Below are positions 29,306 to 37,143 of a stretch of DNA of 64,000 nucleotides, piece by piece; position 1 is the stretch's first letter; each line of letters opens with the position of its first letter. This DNA is from JAAYJG01 sp964450305 (GTDB lineage Bacteria; Bacillota; Clostridia; DSM-8532). The translations under genes were made by a program, and so were the position numbers. The notes under the pieces are model-generated. The model saw nothing but the letters and a program-made list of their open reading frames with translations, made no database searches and was not told the DNA's origin. The stretch lies in contig CAYVFB010000004.1 of NCBI GenBank assembly GCA_964450305.1, positions 1-64,000 of the forward strand. Direction: 5' to 3'.

Positions 29306-29334
29306 TTGACAGAAATTTTTGTCTGCGATAAACT
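29306..29334 (+). promoter_or_regulatory. Sigma-A promoter of the GntR regulator
   Basis: TTGACA, a 17-bp spacer and TAAACT. The predicted start of transcription (about 29341) is a few bases before another operator-like site, which points to autoregulation. Confidence 0.7.
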
Positions 29335-29348
29335 AGAAAGGAAGTGCA

Positions 29349-29378
29349 ACTTGTATCCACATTAAATTTTGTATACAG
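29349..29378. promoter_or_regulatory. Double operator-like site in the GntR leader
   Basis: ACTTGTATCCACATT (29349-29363) is followed by TTGTATACAG (29369-29378). Both TTGTAT cores are two helical turns apart and lie just downstream of the gene's own promoter. Confidence 0.55.
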
Positions 29379-29400
29379 GTTTGGTAAAGGAGACATTTCG

Positions 29401-30081
29401 ATGAACGACAGCTATGCCAGTAAAGACATTTTTCGTATACTCGAGCATGAAATTCTTTCCTTGAAAATAAAGCCCGGATCACTTCTGAGTGAAAACACAC
29501 TCTGTGCCCGGTTCGGTGTTTCACGATCTCCCATACGAAGCGTTCTTCAGGAGTTAAGGCTTTGCGGCCTTGTTACCGTTACACCCTATAAGGGTACCCA
29601 GGTTACGCTGATGAATTTTGACATCATCAACCAAATCATTTATCAGCGCATGGCGGTTGAAACCTTCGTACTGGAGGATTTCATGAAAATGCTGAACCTG
29701 GTCGACCTCGAAAAAATCAGGCACATCATCAACTCACAACGCCAGCTTATTCGGGGCGAAACCTTTGATGCCAGCCAGTTCTATGTTTTAGACGGCCAAT
29801 TGCATGAAATCTGGTTTGCGGCGACCAGAAAGAGCTTCCTGTGGGAAAGCATCCAAAAATCAGACTGCCATTACACACGTTTCAGGATGCTGGATATCGT
29901 TGAGATCAAAAACTTCGGGCAGATTGTTCAGGAGCACGAAGCCATTTTAACAGCGATTGAAAATGGGGATTCTGATGCTATCAGGCCCCTGATGCAAAAG
30001 CATCTTTTTGGCGGCGTCACCCGCCTTGGAAGCTTAATTTTTACCGAGCTGAAGGATTATTTTACACCCCTTGACACCTGA
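29401..30081 (+). CDS. GntR family regulator, FCD (FadR) subfamily
   Basis: ATG 29401 follows AAAGGAGACATTTCG. The 226-aa protein has an N-terminal winged helix (SENTLCARFGVSRSPIRSVLQELRLCGLVTV) and an all-helical FCD ligand-binding domain with the expected late His and Asp positions (DGQLHEIWF, HEAILTAIENGD). FCD proteins bind organic acids, often through a metal. It is transcribed divergently from the TRAP operon, and the same TTGTAT-core site recurs on both promoters. The simple reading is a repressor of dctPMQ and of itself that is released by the transported acid. Confidence 0.92.
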   Translation: MNDSYASKDIFRILEHEILSLKIKPGSLLSENTLCARFGVSRSPIRSVLQELRLCGLVTVTPYKGTQVTLMNFDIINQIIYQRMAVETFVLEDFMKMLNLVDLEKIRHIINSQRQLIRGETFDASQFYVLDGQLHEIWFAATRKSFLWESIQKSDCHYTRFRMLDIVEIKNFGQIVQEHEAILTAIENGDSDAIRPLMQKHLFGGVTRLGSLIFTELKDYFTPLDT

Positions 30082-30084
30082 AGA

Positions 30085-30139
30085 CCTCGGACCAAACCCC
30101 CGTTTTTATCATTGGGAGTTTGTAATTAATTGGTCGAGG
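30085..30139. terminator. Nested inverted repeat after the GntR gene
   Basis: CCTCG-ACCAA and TTGGTCGAGG (one bulged base) enclose a second pairing of AAACCCCC with GGGAGTTT. It begins 4 bp after the GntR stop. No clear T-tract follows, so the termination role is uncertain. The remaining bases to 30398 show no gene. Confidence 0.45.
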
Positions 30140-30398
30140 CTTGTGGAGCGTTCCAGTTGGTACACTCCTCTGGTACGCTCCCTTGGTACGCACCTCTTTT
30201 ACTAAATTCTATTAAAATCGATAAAGGTTGTGTAAATCCATGGAAAAGGGGTATTTATTACTTAATGTAATCCATATGATATGTTTTTGCATTTCCTCTG
30301 GGTTTCATTCAGGTCAGTGTATATAAAATGCTTTCTCAGTAGAAATAGCATCTTTTGTTTTGGCTTTGAAACGAGAGGCAAATAAGCGGGGGATGGAT

Positions 30399-32534
30399 AT
30401 GATGAAAAAAGAGAAAGAAAGTTCCACTAAAAATAAGGGCAAAGGATTCTCGGTATCTGACTTTCTTAAAAAATACACTGGAAAGCTTTCAATGGTATTC
30501 AGTGACTACCGGATGGGTTTTCTAAGAAAAATTAAGATCAAATGGCGGCTTATCATTGCTTTTCTTCTTTTATCCCTGATTCCATTAATCATTCTGGGCA
30601 CTTCGGCATACAGCCGCTCGAAAAATGCCTTGACAGATACCATTAAACAGTATACCGAGCAGGTCGTCACCCAGTTCAGTACCATTACAACGAAGGAAAT
30701 GGCAAAGACTATGGAGACCGCCGGCAGCTTAATGCTTTCGAACGTTATACAGGATAACTTCGGGAACTACGAAACGCTGGATATGAGTGCAAAAATCAAT
30801 TTGAAGACCAACATGGGCAAGGAGTTAACCGGTAAACTCACTCAGAACAGTTCACTTTGGGGCCTTGTCTTTTTTCCCTATACCAACGATCAGCGCTTTA
30901 TCGCGGGGACTACAACCTTTGAGATCGAGATTGATGAGCTGAATACAATGTTTATCGATAGCGGGGAGAACGAAAAATGGTACACCGATTCGACGGGAAA
31001 GGCTGTATATTTCAGAAGGGCTAACCATGTTGATACCGGAAAGACTTTAGGGAATATCATGGTTTCCTTGTCTACAACCGCTATCGATAAAATGTTTGAT
31101 ACCTTTGATTTGGGAGAATCTGTGGATGTTCTGGTTCTTACCGATGAAGGTCGAATCATTTATTCCAACCGTGAAGAAAATGTAAAAGGAAGCATTTACC
31201 ATCAGACTGGGTTAATCGAAAACATAAAAAGAGATTTAGCCAGTAGAGATAATGCTTTGATCTCAAGCCAGGATTTTGTCCTGAATGAAAAGGTTCACTG
31301 TAATTATGCCAAAATTGAGAAAACACCGTTTTATATTGTCACCATCACACCCTTCAGTTATATCTATTCATCCTCATTAACCATTGGTCGGCAGATCGTC
31401 CTGATAGCCATTATTGTTTTTCTTCTGGCTATCCTTGTAGCCTTTGCCATCTCAAACAGCATATCCAATCCGCTGTCCAGGCTTGTAGACCTTATGCGTA
31501 AAGCAAAGGAAGGAGACTTTACAGGGGTAGTCCCCGATAAAAGCAGGGACGAGATCGGCGAGGTTATCTGTAATTATGACGATATGCTCCGAAATATTAA
31601 AGGCTTGATCCAAAAGGTCAAACTATCGGTTGAAGCGGTTTTGAACACCTCCGAAAATATTTCGGGATCCTCCGAGCAAACCTATCGATCCTCCGAACAA
31701 ATTGCTATGACCCTGCAGGAGGTTGCCAGGGGTTCTACAGAGCAAGCGCAGGAAGTATCTCAAAGCGTAAATTACATGAATGATCTTTCCGACGGGATCA
31801 ATCGAGTGACCAGTAATCTGTCTGAGATCTCGACATTGATTTCCGGCGCAGAAGGAACCAGCACGCAAGCCCTCGCAACCGTCAGGACACTCAATGACAA
31901 GGCCGCTCAAACAAAGGAGGCGTCTATAAAAATTGTCGATGAGATCAACAGCCTGAATAACGACATGAAAGAAATTCGGAAAATCGTTAAGGTCATCGTT
32001 GGTATCGCGGATCAAACCAACCTGCTGTCCCTGAACGCTGCCATCGAAGCGGCCCGGGCCGGCGAAGCCGGCAGAGGTTTTGCGGTTGTGGCCGAAGAAG
32101 TGAAGAAGCTGGCGGATCAGTCCAAAGATGCCTCTATCATGATCAACAATATTATCAATACCATCAATAATAAAACCGAGCATGCTGTTTCTGAAGCAAA
32201 CAATTCCAGCAGTATCATTCAGGAACAGTCGGTTGCCGTGACCCGGACCGATAAAGCGTTTAACATGATATCTGCTTCGATGAAAGACATCAGTGCCCGT
32301 ATGGACACCATGGGTGAATCCGTGAACAGTATGTTGACGCTGAGGGAAAAGACCCTTTCCTCCATGGAAACCATATCGGCCGTATCGCAGGAATCTGCCG
32401 CAACCAGTGAAGAGATCTCCGCAAGCACTGAAGAGCAAATGGCCAGCGCCGAAGTCCTTACAAACCTCTCCAAAGGCATGAATGACATGGCAAAAGAGTT
32501 GGAGAGTGCTGTATCATTGTTTATCATCGAATAA
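30399..32534 (+). CDS. Methyl-accepting chemotaxis protein, paralogue of 19935-22073
   Basis: ATG 30399 is preceded by GGGGGAT; starts at 30360 and 30393 are possible. It has the same architecture as its paralogue: TM1 (WRLIIAFLLLSLIPLIILG), an extracellular Cache-like sensor, TM2 (IVLIAIIVFLLAILVAF), HAMP (PLSRLVDLMRKAKEGDF), and a signalling domain with the tip DQTNLLSLNAAIEAARAGEA. The two sensor regions keep long shared blocks, so the ligands may be related. It lies next to the TRAP/GntR module, but a 300-bp spacer with a hairpin argues for separate transcription. Confidence 0.93.
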   Translation: MMKKEKESSTKNKGKGFSVSDFLKKYTGKLSMVFSDYRMGFLRKIKIKWRLIIAFLLLSLIPLIILGTSAYSRSKNALTDTIKQYTEQVVTQFSTITTKEMAKTMETAGSLMLSNVIQDNFGNYETLDMSAKINLKTNMGKELTGKLTQNSSLWGLVFFPYTNDQRFIAGTTTFEIEIDELNTMFIDSGENEKWYTDSTGKAVYFRRANHVDTGKTLGNIMVSLSTTAIDKMFDTFDLGESVDVLVLTDEGRIIYSNREENVKGSIYHQTGLIENIKRDLASRDNALISSQDFVLNEKVHCNYAKIEKTPFYIVTITPFSYIYSSSLTIGRQIVLIAIIVFLLAILVAFAISNSISNPLSRLVDLMRKAKEGDFTGVVPDKSRDEIGEVICNYDDMLRNIKGLIQKVKLSVEAVLNTSENISGSSEQTYRSSEQIAMTLQEVARGSTEQAQEVSQSVNYMNDLSDGINRVTSNLSEISTLISGAEGTSTQALATVRTLNDKAAQTKEASIKIVDEINSLNNDMKEIRKIVKVIVGIADQTNLLSLNAAIEAARAGEAGRGFAVVAEEVKKLADQSKDASIMINNIINTINNKTEHAVSEANNSSSIIQEQSVAVTRTDKAFNMISASMKDISARMDTMGESVNSMLTLREKTLSSMETISAVSQESAATSEEISASTEEQMASAEVLTNLSKGMNDMAKELESAVSLFIIE

Positions 32535-32571
32535 TCGGAAAACAGGGATTAGAACTAAGAATTATGCCTGA

Positions 32572-32617
32572 AAGAACAGCCCCGCGATGGAGCTGTTCTT
32601 CGATCCCGGGGCTTTTC
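32572..32617 (+). terminator. Terminator region after the second MCP, with two competing stems
   Basis: AAGAACAGC and GCTGTTCTT form one perfect stem (32572-32600). AGCCCCG and CGGGGCT, followed by TTTT, form a second (32578-32617). The second is a standard intrinsic terminator shape; the first shares only three bases with it. Confidence 0.65.
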
Positions 32618-32704
32618 AGAAAGAACGGCTATTCAGACTGAATGCCTGCATGCAGTATTAAAAAAGTAATGTTGTGATCCTGTATGAGCAGGCAGTGCAG
32701 GTGA

Positions 32705-33385
32705 TCACTTGATGGCTCCCCCATGGAACACGCACTCAAAAACCCTGGTACCGCCAGCAAAGATTTCTTCGTAACCACTAAACCATTCAAATTCGCCATT
32801 GATGACACAATGATAGGTAAAGTCTCCGTTCCGGTGTACCAATGGGCCGCGGAAGGGGTATTCCTTCGGAACAAGCAGCAGGCATTCTTTCAGAAAATCT
32901 CCTGAAAATCCTTCTGCTAAAACCCGACCGACATAGTTCATGGACCAGAAGGGCTTGTCCTCAAACCAGACGGCTTCCTCCCCGGCAAACTTCTCTCCAC
33001 CAAGATAGGTATCGATATACTTGAACTTGTTTTCAACAAACTGAAGATCATGGGAGTTCGGTCTGGATGGATTGACTTCGGCTCCTTTTGCTGCATAAGT
33101 GGACTTTTTTGCGCGAATCAAAAAGTCGATCATCGTATCATCTATCAAGGGAGATGTGGGGGCACTGTCATACGTACAGTTTTCATCTTCATAATCCTTC
33201 ACAAGCCTGTCAATGCTGGTCCTGAAAAGCTCACTGAGAAGGATGAGGTTGTCCATGTCCGGGTATGACTGGCCTACTTCCCACTTTGCTACGGCCTGCC
33301 GGGAGACTCCAATTTTCTCTGCCAGCTTTTCCTGAGAAATCCCCTTCTGCTTTCTGAGTATCTGTAACTTATCCTGAAACTTCAT
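32705..33385 (-). CDS. XRE family regulator with a DUF5680 C-terminal domain
   Basis: ATG 33385 follows GAGGTGATCATA. Residues 1-60 are a clear Cro/CI helix-turn-helix (LRKQKGISQEKLAEKIGVSR, AVAKWEVGQSYPDMDNLI). The remaining 150 or so residues match DUF5680: a domain with YAAKGAEVNPSRPNSHDLQF, WSMNYVGRVLAEGFSGDFLK, and the final FECVFHGGAIK. In related proteins this domain is probably a small-molecule sensor. No obvious target gene is adjacent on the same strand. Confidence 0.85.
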   Translation of the reverse strand: MKFQDKLQILRKQKGISQEKLAEKIGVSRQAVAKWEVGQSYPDMDNLILLSELFRTSIDRLVKDYEDENCTYDSAPTSPLIDDTMIDFLIRAKKSTYAAKGAEVNPSRPNSHDLQFVENKFKYIDTYLGGEKFAGEEAVWFEDKPFWSMNYVGRVLAEGFSGDFLKECLLLVPKEYPFRGPLVHRNGDFTYHCVINGEFEWFSGYEEIFAGGTRVFECVFHGGAIK

Positions 33386-33613
33386 TATGATCACCTCAGT
33401 AATAGCATACAATGATCAGAACAATAATACCACCAACCAACTGAAACAAATCTGACAATCTGTGGTTGCGCTAAATTCGTTAAAAGCCCACACGATGGGT
33501 AAGGCGTTTTCGAACATCGTCTTCCCTTTGTTTGGTGTTCGCCGAATAGATAACACACAAGAGTAATGAATCATGCGACAAGTAGATAGTTTTCGGTAAA
33601 ATTGTCATTTCCG

Positions 33614-33642
33614 TTGAAAAACCCTGCCATCGATTATATAAT
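33614..33642 (+). promoter_or_regulatory. Sigma-A promoter upstream of the GTPase remnant
   Basis: TTGAAA, a 17-bp spacer and a perfect TATAAT, 60 bp before the ATG at 33703. It probably now drives the DUF2752 and zinc-ribbon genes as well. The rest of 33386-33613 shows no gene. Confidence 0.65.
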
Positions 33643-33702
33643 AGTTCTTAACAGGATATGACAGTAAACTTTTATGTAGTGTTAATACGGGGCAGGTAAC
33701 CC

Positions 33703-33912
33703 ATGGTATCAGCAGTAGAGAGCTATATAGAACTTGAGTTTCAATTGTATGGAGAGATGATACAATTAAGGGAACTGCAAAAGGCTGTGAAAAATGAACT
33801 GGAGGTTGAGCGGATTTCCAAAGTGATCGATACTTTGAAAACCAGAACCTTTCGTGTGGCCGTGGTTGGAGAATTCAAAAGGGGGAAAAGCTCTCTCATC
33901 AAGCAGGGCTGA
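33703..33912 (+). pseudogene. Truncated dynamin-like GTPase, N-terminus only
   Basis: ATG 33703 follows GGGGCAGGTAACCC. The 69 aa are the helical start and G1 loop of a bacterial dynamin-family GTPase (VAVVGEFKRGKSSLI). Intact relatives run for 500 or more residues after this. The sequence ends two residues later (KQG, stop). From the break another frame reads QAGLKAFNTAYLAERKTKGAFW and stops at 33968, and looks like the tail of a protein. The simplest explanation is a large deletion that joined the head of the GTPase out of frame to the end of the same or a neighbouring gene. The remaining peptide lacks the switch and stalk parts and cannot act as a GTPase. Confidence 0.8.
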
Positions 33913-33975
33913 AAGCATTCAACACCGCATATTTGGCTGAAAGAAAAACGAAGGGAGCATTCTGGTGAGGTTATC

Positions 33976-34461
33976 ATGAACGTTACCGAAACTGCAGTGC
34001 GAAAACAGGATCATTTATATGACAAGCTCGCAGGAATTGTGGCAAAGCTTTTGAAAAACGTTCTTTTAAGGGCTTGTTTCGCTGTTCTCGTTCCCTTGCT
34101 GATCCTTTCCGGGTTGGTTTATCTGTACTTTTCCGGCAGTAACTCCAGCCCGCTGCCCAGTTGTGTCGTCTATTCGCTCACAGGTCTATACTGCCCCGGT
34201 TGTGGCAGCGGCAGGGCTTTGTATTCTCTTCTTCACGGTAAAATTCTTCAAGCCTTCGATTATAATCCCGTGTTCGTCATACTGTTACCATTGGTGATAT
34301 ATCTTGTTGTGCAGGGCTATTTAAAGCTGGTTACTCGAAGAAATATTCTGCCCTTTATCCCGATAACACTGAACCAGGCATATTTTTATACCCTGTTGAC
34401 GCTGGTATACTCCGTTGTCCGGAATATACCCATATACCCGTTTACCTATCTGGCACCCTAG
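33976..34461 (+). CDS. DUF2752 membrane protein
   Basis: ATG 33976 follows GGTGAGGTTATC. The 161-aa protein has three membrane segments and the DUF2752 signature LTGLYCPGCGSGRALYSLLHG with its CPGCG motif, then FDYNPVFVILLPL. The family's function is not known; the paired cysteines may bind a metal. It is commonly found with small zinc-ribbon membrane proteins, as here, 56 bp upstream of the next gene. Confidence 0.85.
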   Translation: MNVTETAVRKQDHLYDKLAGIVAKLLKNVLLRACFAVLVPLLILSGLVYLYFSGSNSSPLPSCVVYSLTGLYCPGCGSGRALYSLLHGKILQAFDYNPVFVILLPLVIYLVVQGYLKLVTRRNILPFIPITLNQAYFYTLLTLVYSVVRNIPIYPFTYLAP

Positions 34462-34517
34462 TTTTACGGTAAAGTAAAACGAACGATATATATTATCAAA
34501 TTCCAGGAGGGAATGTT

Positions 34518-35021
34518 ATGGCTTTTTGTGGAAAATGCGGATCCGAAATCGGAAATGAAAATGTGTTTTGCCCCAAGTGCGGTGCATTGCAGGAAGGGCA
34601 GGGCGATCCAAATGAACAGCAACCGATAAATCAATACTCTTCACAGTCTACTCAGCAGCCGAACCAGTCATATAACCAACAGCCCAACCAGTCATATAAC
34701 CAGCAGAGCAATCAGCAGTACAACCCACAGTATAATCAGTATAATTCGTACGGCAACCATCAGCCATATCAGTCGCAGCAGCCCGTTGACAATACAGGAA
34801 TTCTGATATGGTCCATTCTGACAACCCTTTTCTGCTGTGTTCCCCTTGGCATCGTAGGAATAGTATTCAGTTCACAGGCAAAGAATGCTACTACCGATGA
34901 GGAAGCTCAGAAAAAGCTGAAAGATGCGAAGCTGATGTGTATCATCGGAGATATTAGCGGCGTTATCATTCTGATCGTATCTCTTATAACAGGAGTGCTG
35001 GGAAATCTGATGTACTATTAG
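34518..35021 (+). CDS. Zinc-ribbon, Q/N/Y-rich, CD225/dispanin-like membrane protein
   Basis: ATG 34518 follows AGGAGGGAATGTT. Residues 4-21 are a zinc ribbon (CGKCG...CPKCG). Residues of about 30-90 are a low-complexity tract rich in Gln, Asn, Tyr and Ser with repeated QQPNQSYN. The C-terminus has two hydrophobic segments typical of CD225/dispanin (ILIWSILTTLFCCVPLGIVGIVFSSQAKNA, then a second TM). In animals this fold (IFITM) changes membrane fusion; bacterial roles are unknown. Next to a dynamin-like remnant and DUF2752 it suggests a membrane-remodelling or envelope-stress cluster, which is inference. Confidence 0.82.
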   Translation: MAFCGKCGSEIGNENVFCPKCGALQEGQGDPNEQQPINQYSSQSTQQPNQSYNQQPNQSYNQQSNQQYNPQYNQYNSYGNHQPYQSQQPVDNTGILIWSILTTLFCCVPLGIVGIVFSSQAKNATTDEEAQKKLKDAKLMCIIGDISGVIILIVSLITGVLGNLMYY

Positions 35022-35102
35022 GCTATGCACTCCACAGAACAAAAAAGCCTGATTCTTATGTTATGCAGTGAACAGATATTCACTTTCAAGATGATATGAT
35101 TC

Positions 35103-35128
35103 TTTCATTTGCTATATAACAAATGAAA
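35103..35128. other. Perfect 9-bp inverted repeat
   Basis: TTTCATTTG and CAAATGAAA flank CTATATAA. No T-tract follows. It lies 80 bp after the zinc-ribbon gene and 30 bp before a good ribosome binding site, so an operator is as likely as a weak terminator. Confidence 0.4.
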
Positions 35129-35156
35129 CGCTTAATGTGATTGAAGGAGGATGGTT

Positions 35157-35267
35157 ATGTCATAAAACGGGACAGTACAGTTTGGGTCATTCATAGGTTA
35201 CAAGCCTATTTTTAACCTGACCAGCGATCTGAACAAGCTGAAGGAGGCTAAAAACACGTTTGAATAA
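35157..35267 (+). pseudogene. Small ORF with a stop at codon 3 behind a strong ribosome binding site
   Basis: AAGGAGGATGGTT is ideally placed before ATG 35157, but the frame reads Met-Ser-stop. The same frame then continues for 33 sense codons (NGTVQFGSFIGYKPIFNL... KEAKNTFE) to a second stop. It looks like a short gene, or the joined ends of a longer one, that has lost its reading frame. No family recognised. Confidence 0.4.
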
Positions 35268-35294
35268 ACCGATTATATTGAACATTAACCTTAC

Positions 35295-35332
35295 AGGACG
35301 GCTTTATTTGATGGTAAAAAGCCGTCCTTTTT
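35295..35332 (+). terminator. Strong intrinsic terminator
   Basis: AGGACGGCTTT and AAAGCCGTCCT form a perfect 11-bp stem followed by TTTTT. The convergent phosphohexomutase gene ends at 35331, inside the T-tract. On the other strand it is preceded by A5 and may work weakly both ways. Confidence 0.85.
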
Positions 35333-36743
35333 ACAGCCCCAAAAAGGCTCGCATCTCATTGATCAGTACATTGGCCTTTTCCATGGTTTCCTGCTCGCAA
35401 AAAATCCGGAGAAGCGGCTCGGTGCCCGAAAAGCGGCAGATGATCCAACCCCCGTTTTTAAAAGTAACCTTGCAGCCGTCCAGCCAGGTTACCTTGTCAA
35501 TTTCTTCGGAAAAGACGGGCAGCAGCTTTCTTATGAACAATAAATCCTGCAGCTCCAGCTTCTTCTCCGCTGTGAACCTTGTGTCAAATTCGCTCATTTC
35601 AAGCTTCCCAAGCTTAAGCTGAATGTCATCGATAATTTCTGAAAAGGGTTTTCCGATCACACAAAGCATTTCAACCAGAAGGGCTGCCGCGTAAATGCCG
35701 TCCTTGCCGTGAATATGTCCCCGTACGGTGAGCCCGCCGGAACTTTCACCACCGATCAGGGCGTTTGTTTCGTCCATTTTGGACGAAATATGCTTAAACC
35801 CAACGGGAACCTCGTGGCAGTCCTCGCCAAAGCTTGCCGCAAGCCTGTCCAGAAGGTGGGTTGTAGCGACATTTCTAACCACGGATCCTTTCCAGTTCTT
35901 ATATTCGTGAAGATAATAGTAAAGCAGGACGAGGATATCATTGGGATGAATGAATTTACCATTGGCATCCACCAGGCCTATCCGGTCGGCATCGCCGTCT
36001 GTGCCGATACCCAGGTCATATTGTCCCTCGTAGACCATAAGGCTCAGCCTTCTGAGCGTATCATTGGTCGGGGCGGGAAGTCTTCCTCCAAAAAGAGGAT
36101 CATGGCGGTCGTGGATCACATCCATATCGCAGCGGGCCGTAATGAGAATGGTTTGAAGGGATGTCTTTCCAACGCCGTACATCGGGTCAAATAAAATTTT
36201 GGGCTGCCGTTTCTTAATCGCATCCAGATCCAGCACCGATAAAATTTTATCGATGTACTCATTTTTGGGGTTGATTTCCTTCACAATACCCAAAACTCTT
36301 GCCTTATCGTAATCCAAAAGCCGCACGTCACCAGCAGTGATTTTTCCGATTTCGGCTTCGATATCCCTGGTAACCTCTTCCGAGGCGTCCCGGCCCCCTT
36401 CGGTAAATACCTTGATACCATTATACTCAGCTGGATTATGGCTTGCCGTAACAGCCATACCATATTTCGTGCCATTGCTTTTTATCGTAAACATGATCAA
36501 GGGGGTGGGCGCCTGCTCCGTGATCACCTGCGTAACAATTCCGTTGCCGGCAAGCACCTGAGCGCACCATTTGGTAGCAGTAACAGATAGAAAGCGCCTG
36601 TCATACCCAATCACCACAGGATATCGCTGGAGGTTTTCACGAATGATTTTATTTGCAAGCCCCTGCGTCAGAAGCTCCAGGTTTGCCCTTGTAAATTCTT
36701 CTCCAATGATGGCTCGGAAGCCACCTGTACCAAACTTTATCAT
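35331..36743 (-). CDS. Phosphoglucomutase/phosphomannomutase family protein
   Basis: ATG 36743 follows AAAGGAGTAAAACG. The 470-aa protein has the four alpha-D-phosphohexomutase domains: the phosphoserine loop TASHNPAEYNGIK with Ser101, the magnesium site DGDADR at 249-254, the sugar loop GGESSGG, and the phosphate-binding RFSGTEPLLRI near the C-terminus. It interconverts hexose 1- and 6-phosphates in the cytoplasm for glycogen, wall polymer or nucleotide-sugar synthesis. The length and the TGGFRAIIG start fit the clostridial group that is not GlmM. It is monocistronic, with a consensus promoter upstream that contains a palindrome. Confidence 0.93.
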   Translation of the reverse strand: MIKFGTGGFRAIIGEEFTRANLELLTQGLANKIIRENLQRYPVVIGYDRRFLSVTATKWCAQVLAGNGIVTQVITEQAPTPLIMFTIKSNGTKYGMAVTASHNPAEYNGIKVFTEGGRDASEEVTRDIEAEIGKITAGDVRLLDYDKARVLGIVKEINPKNEYIDKILSVLDLDAIKKRQPKILFDPMYGVGKTSLQTILITARCDMDVIHDRHDPLFGGRLPAPTNDTLRRLSLMVYEGQYDLGIGTDGDADRIGLVDANGKFIHPNDILVLLYYYLHEYKNWKGSVVRNVATTHLLDRLAASFGEDCHEVPVGFKHISSKMDETNALIGGESSGGLTVRGHIHGKDGIYAAALLVEMLCVIGKPFSEIIDDIQLKLGKLEMSEFDTRFTAEKKLELQDLLFIRKLLPVFSEEIDKVTWLDGCKVTFKNGGWIICRFSGTEPLLRIFCEQETMEKANVLINEMRAFLGL

Positions 36744-36871
36744 CGTTTTACTCCTTTCCGGTTTTCAACTATTCAGTTTATCTCTAAATTTCGTAGGTAT
36801 GATACCCTCAAGCTTTTTAAACAGGACACTGAAATAACGCTATGAACCACATATCGGTTAAAACCATTTTT

Positions 36872-36900
36872 ATTATACACAGCGTAAGCTGTGCAGACAA
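36872..36900 (-). promoter_or_regulatory. Sigma-A promoter of the phosphohexomutase, with an operator in the spacer
   Basis: On the minus strand TTGTCT, a 17-bp spacer and a perfect TATAAT. The spacer contains the perfect inverted repeat CACAGC-4-GCTGTG (36878-36893), exactly between the two hexamers, where a bound repressor would exclude RNA polymerase. The leader is about 120 nt. Confidence 0.65.
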
Positions 36901-36955
36901 TGAGACGATACTGTTACTTTATTGAAAATTCTATCATTTAGGTAGGGGAACACAC

Positions 36956-37018
36956 CCGGGATGCATGAGCGAGCAGCCGGGATGCATGGGCGAGCAGCCG
37001 GGATGCATGGGCGAGCAG
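36956..37018. repeat. 21-bp tandem repeat, three copies
   Basis: Three units of CCGGGATGCATGGGCGAGCA plus G, the first with one substitution. It adjoins the 22-bp repeat without a spacer. Frames through it (MGEQPGC or MHGRAAG repeats) have no ribosome binding site and are not convincing genes. Confidence 0.9.
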
Positions 37019-37084
37019 CAATCTTCAGATTGCGGCCAGCCAATCTTCAGATTGCGGCCAGCCAATCTTCAGATTGCGACCAGC
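37019..37084. repeat. 22-bp tandem repeat, three copies, each with a hairpin
   Basis: Three units beginning CAATCTTCAGATTG and ending GCGGCCAGC, the last with one substitution. CAATCT-TC-AGATTG in each unit is a perfect small inverted repeat. It follows directly on the 21-bp array. Confidence 0.9.
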
Positions 37085-37143
37085 CGCTGCTTCGTGGGTT
37101 CTTTGGTAAGGGGACACGCCGCTGCTTCGCGGGCCATCCTTTT

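Noticed and set aside
29296..29365. Short leader peptide from TTG after AAGGAGG before the GntR gene
   Set aside because: The region is occupied by a strong promoter, so the frame would lie upstream of the start of transcription.
30203..30224. Sigma-28 (flagellar) promoter upstream of the second MCP
   Set aside because: TAAA and CGATAA are present, but the spacing of 12 bp is too short for this class.
31623..32438. 271-codon minus-strand frame opposite the MCP signalling domain
   Set aside because: Antisense shadow of a highly conserved coding region; a similar shadow appears opposite the paralogous MCP.
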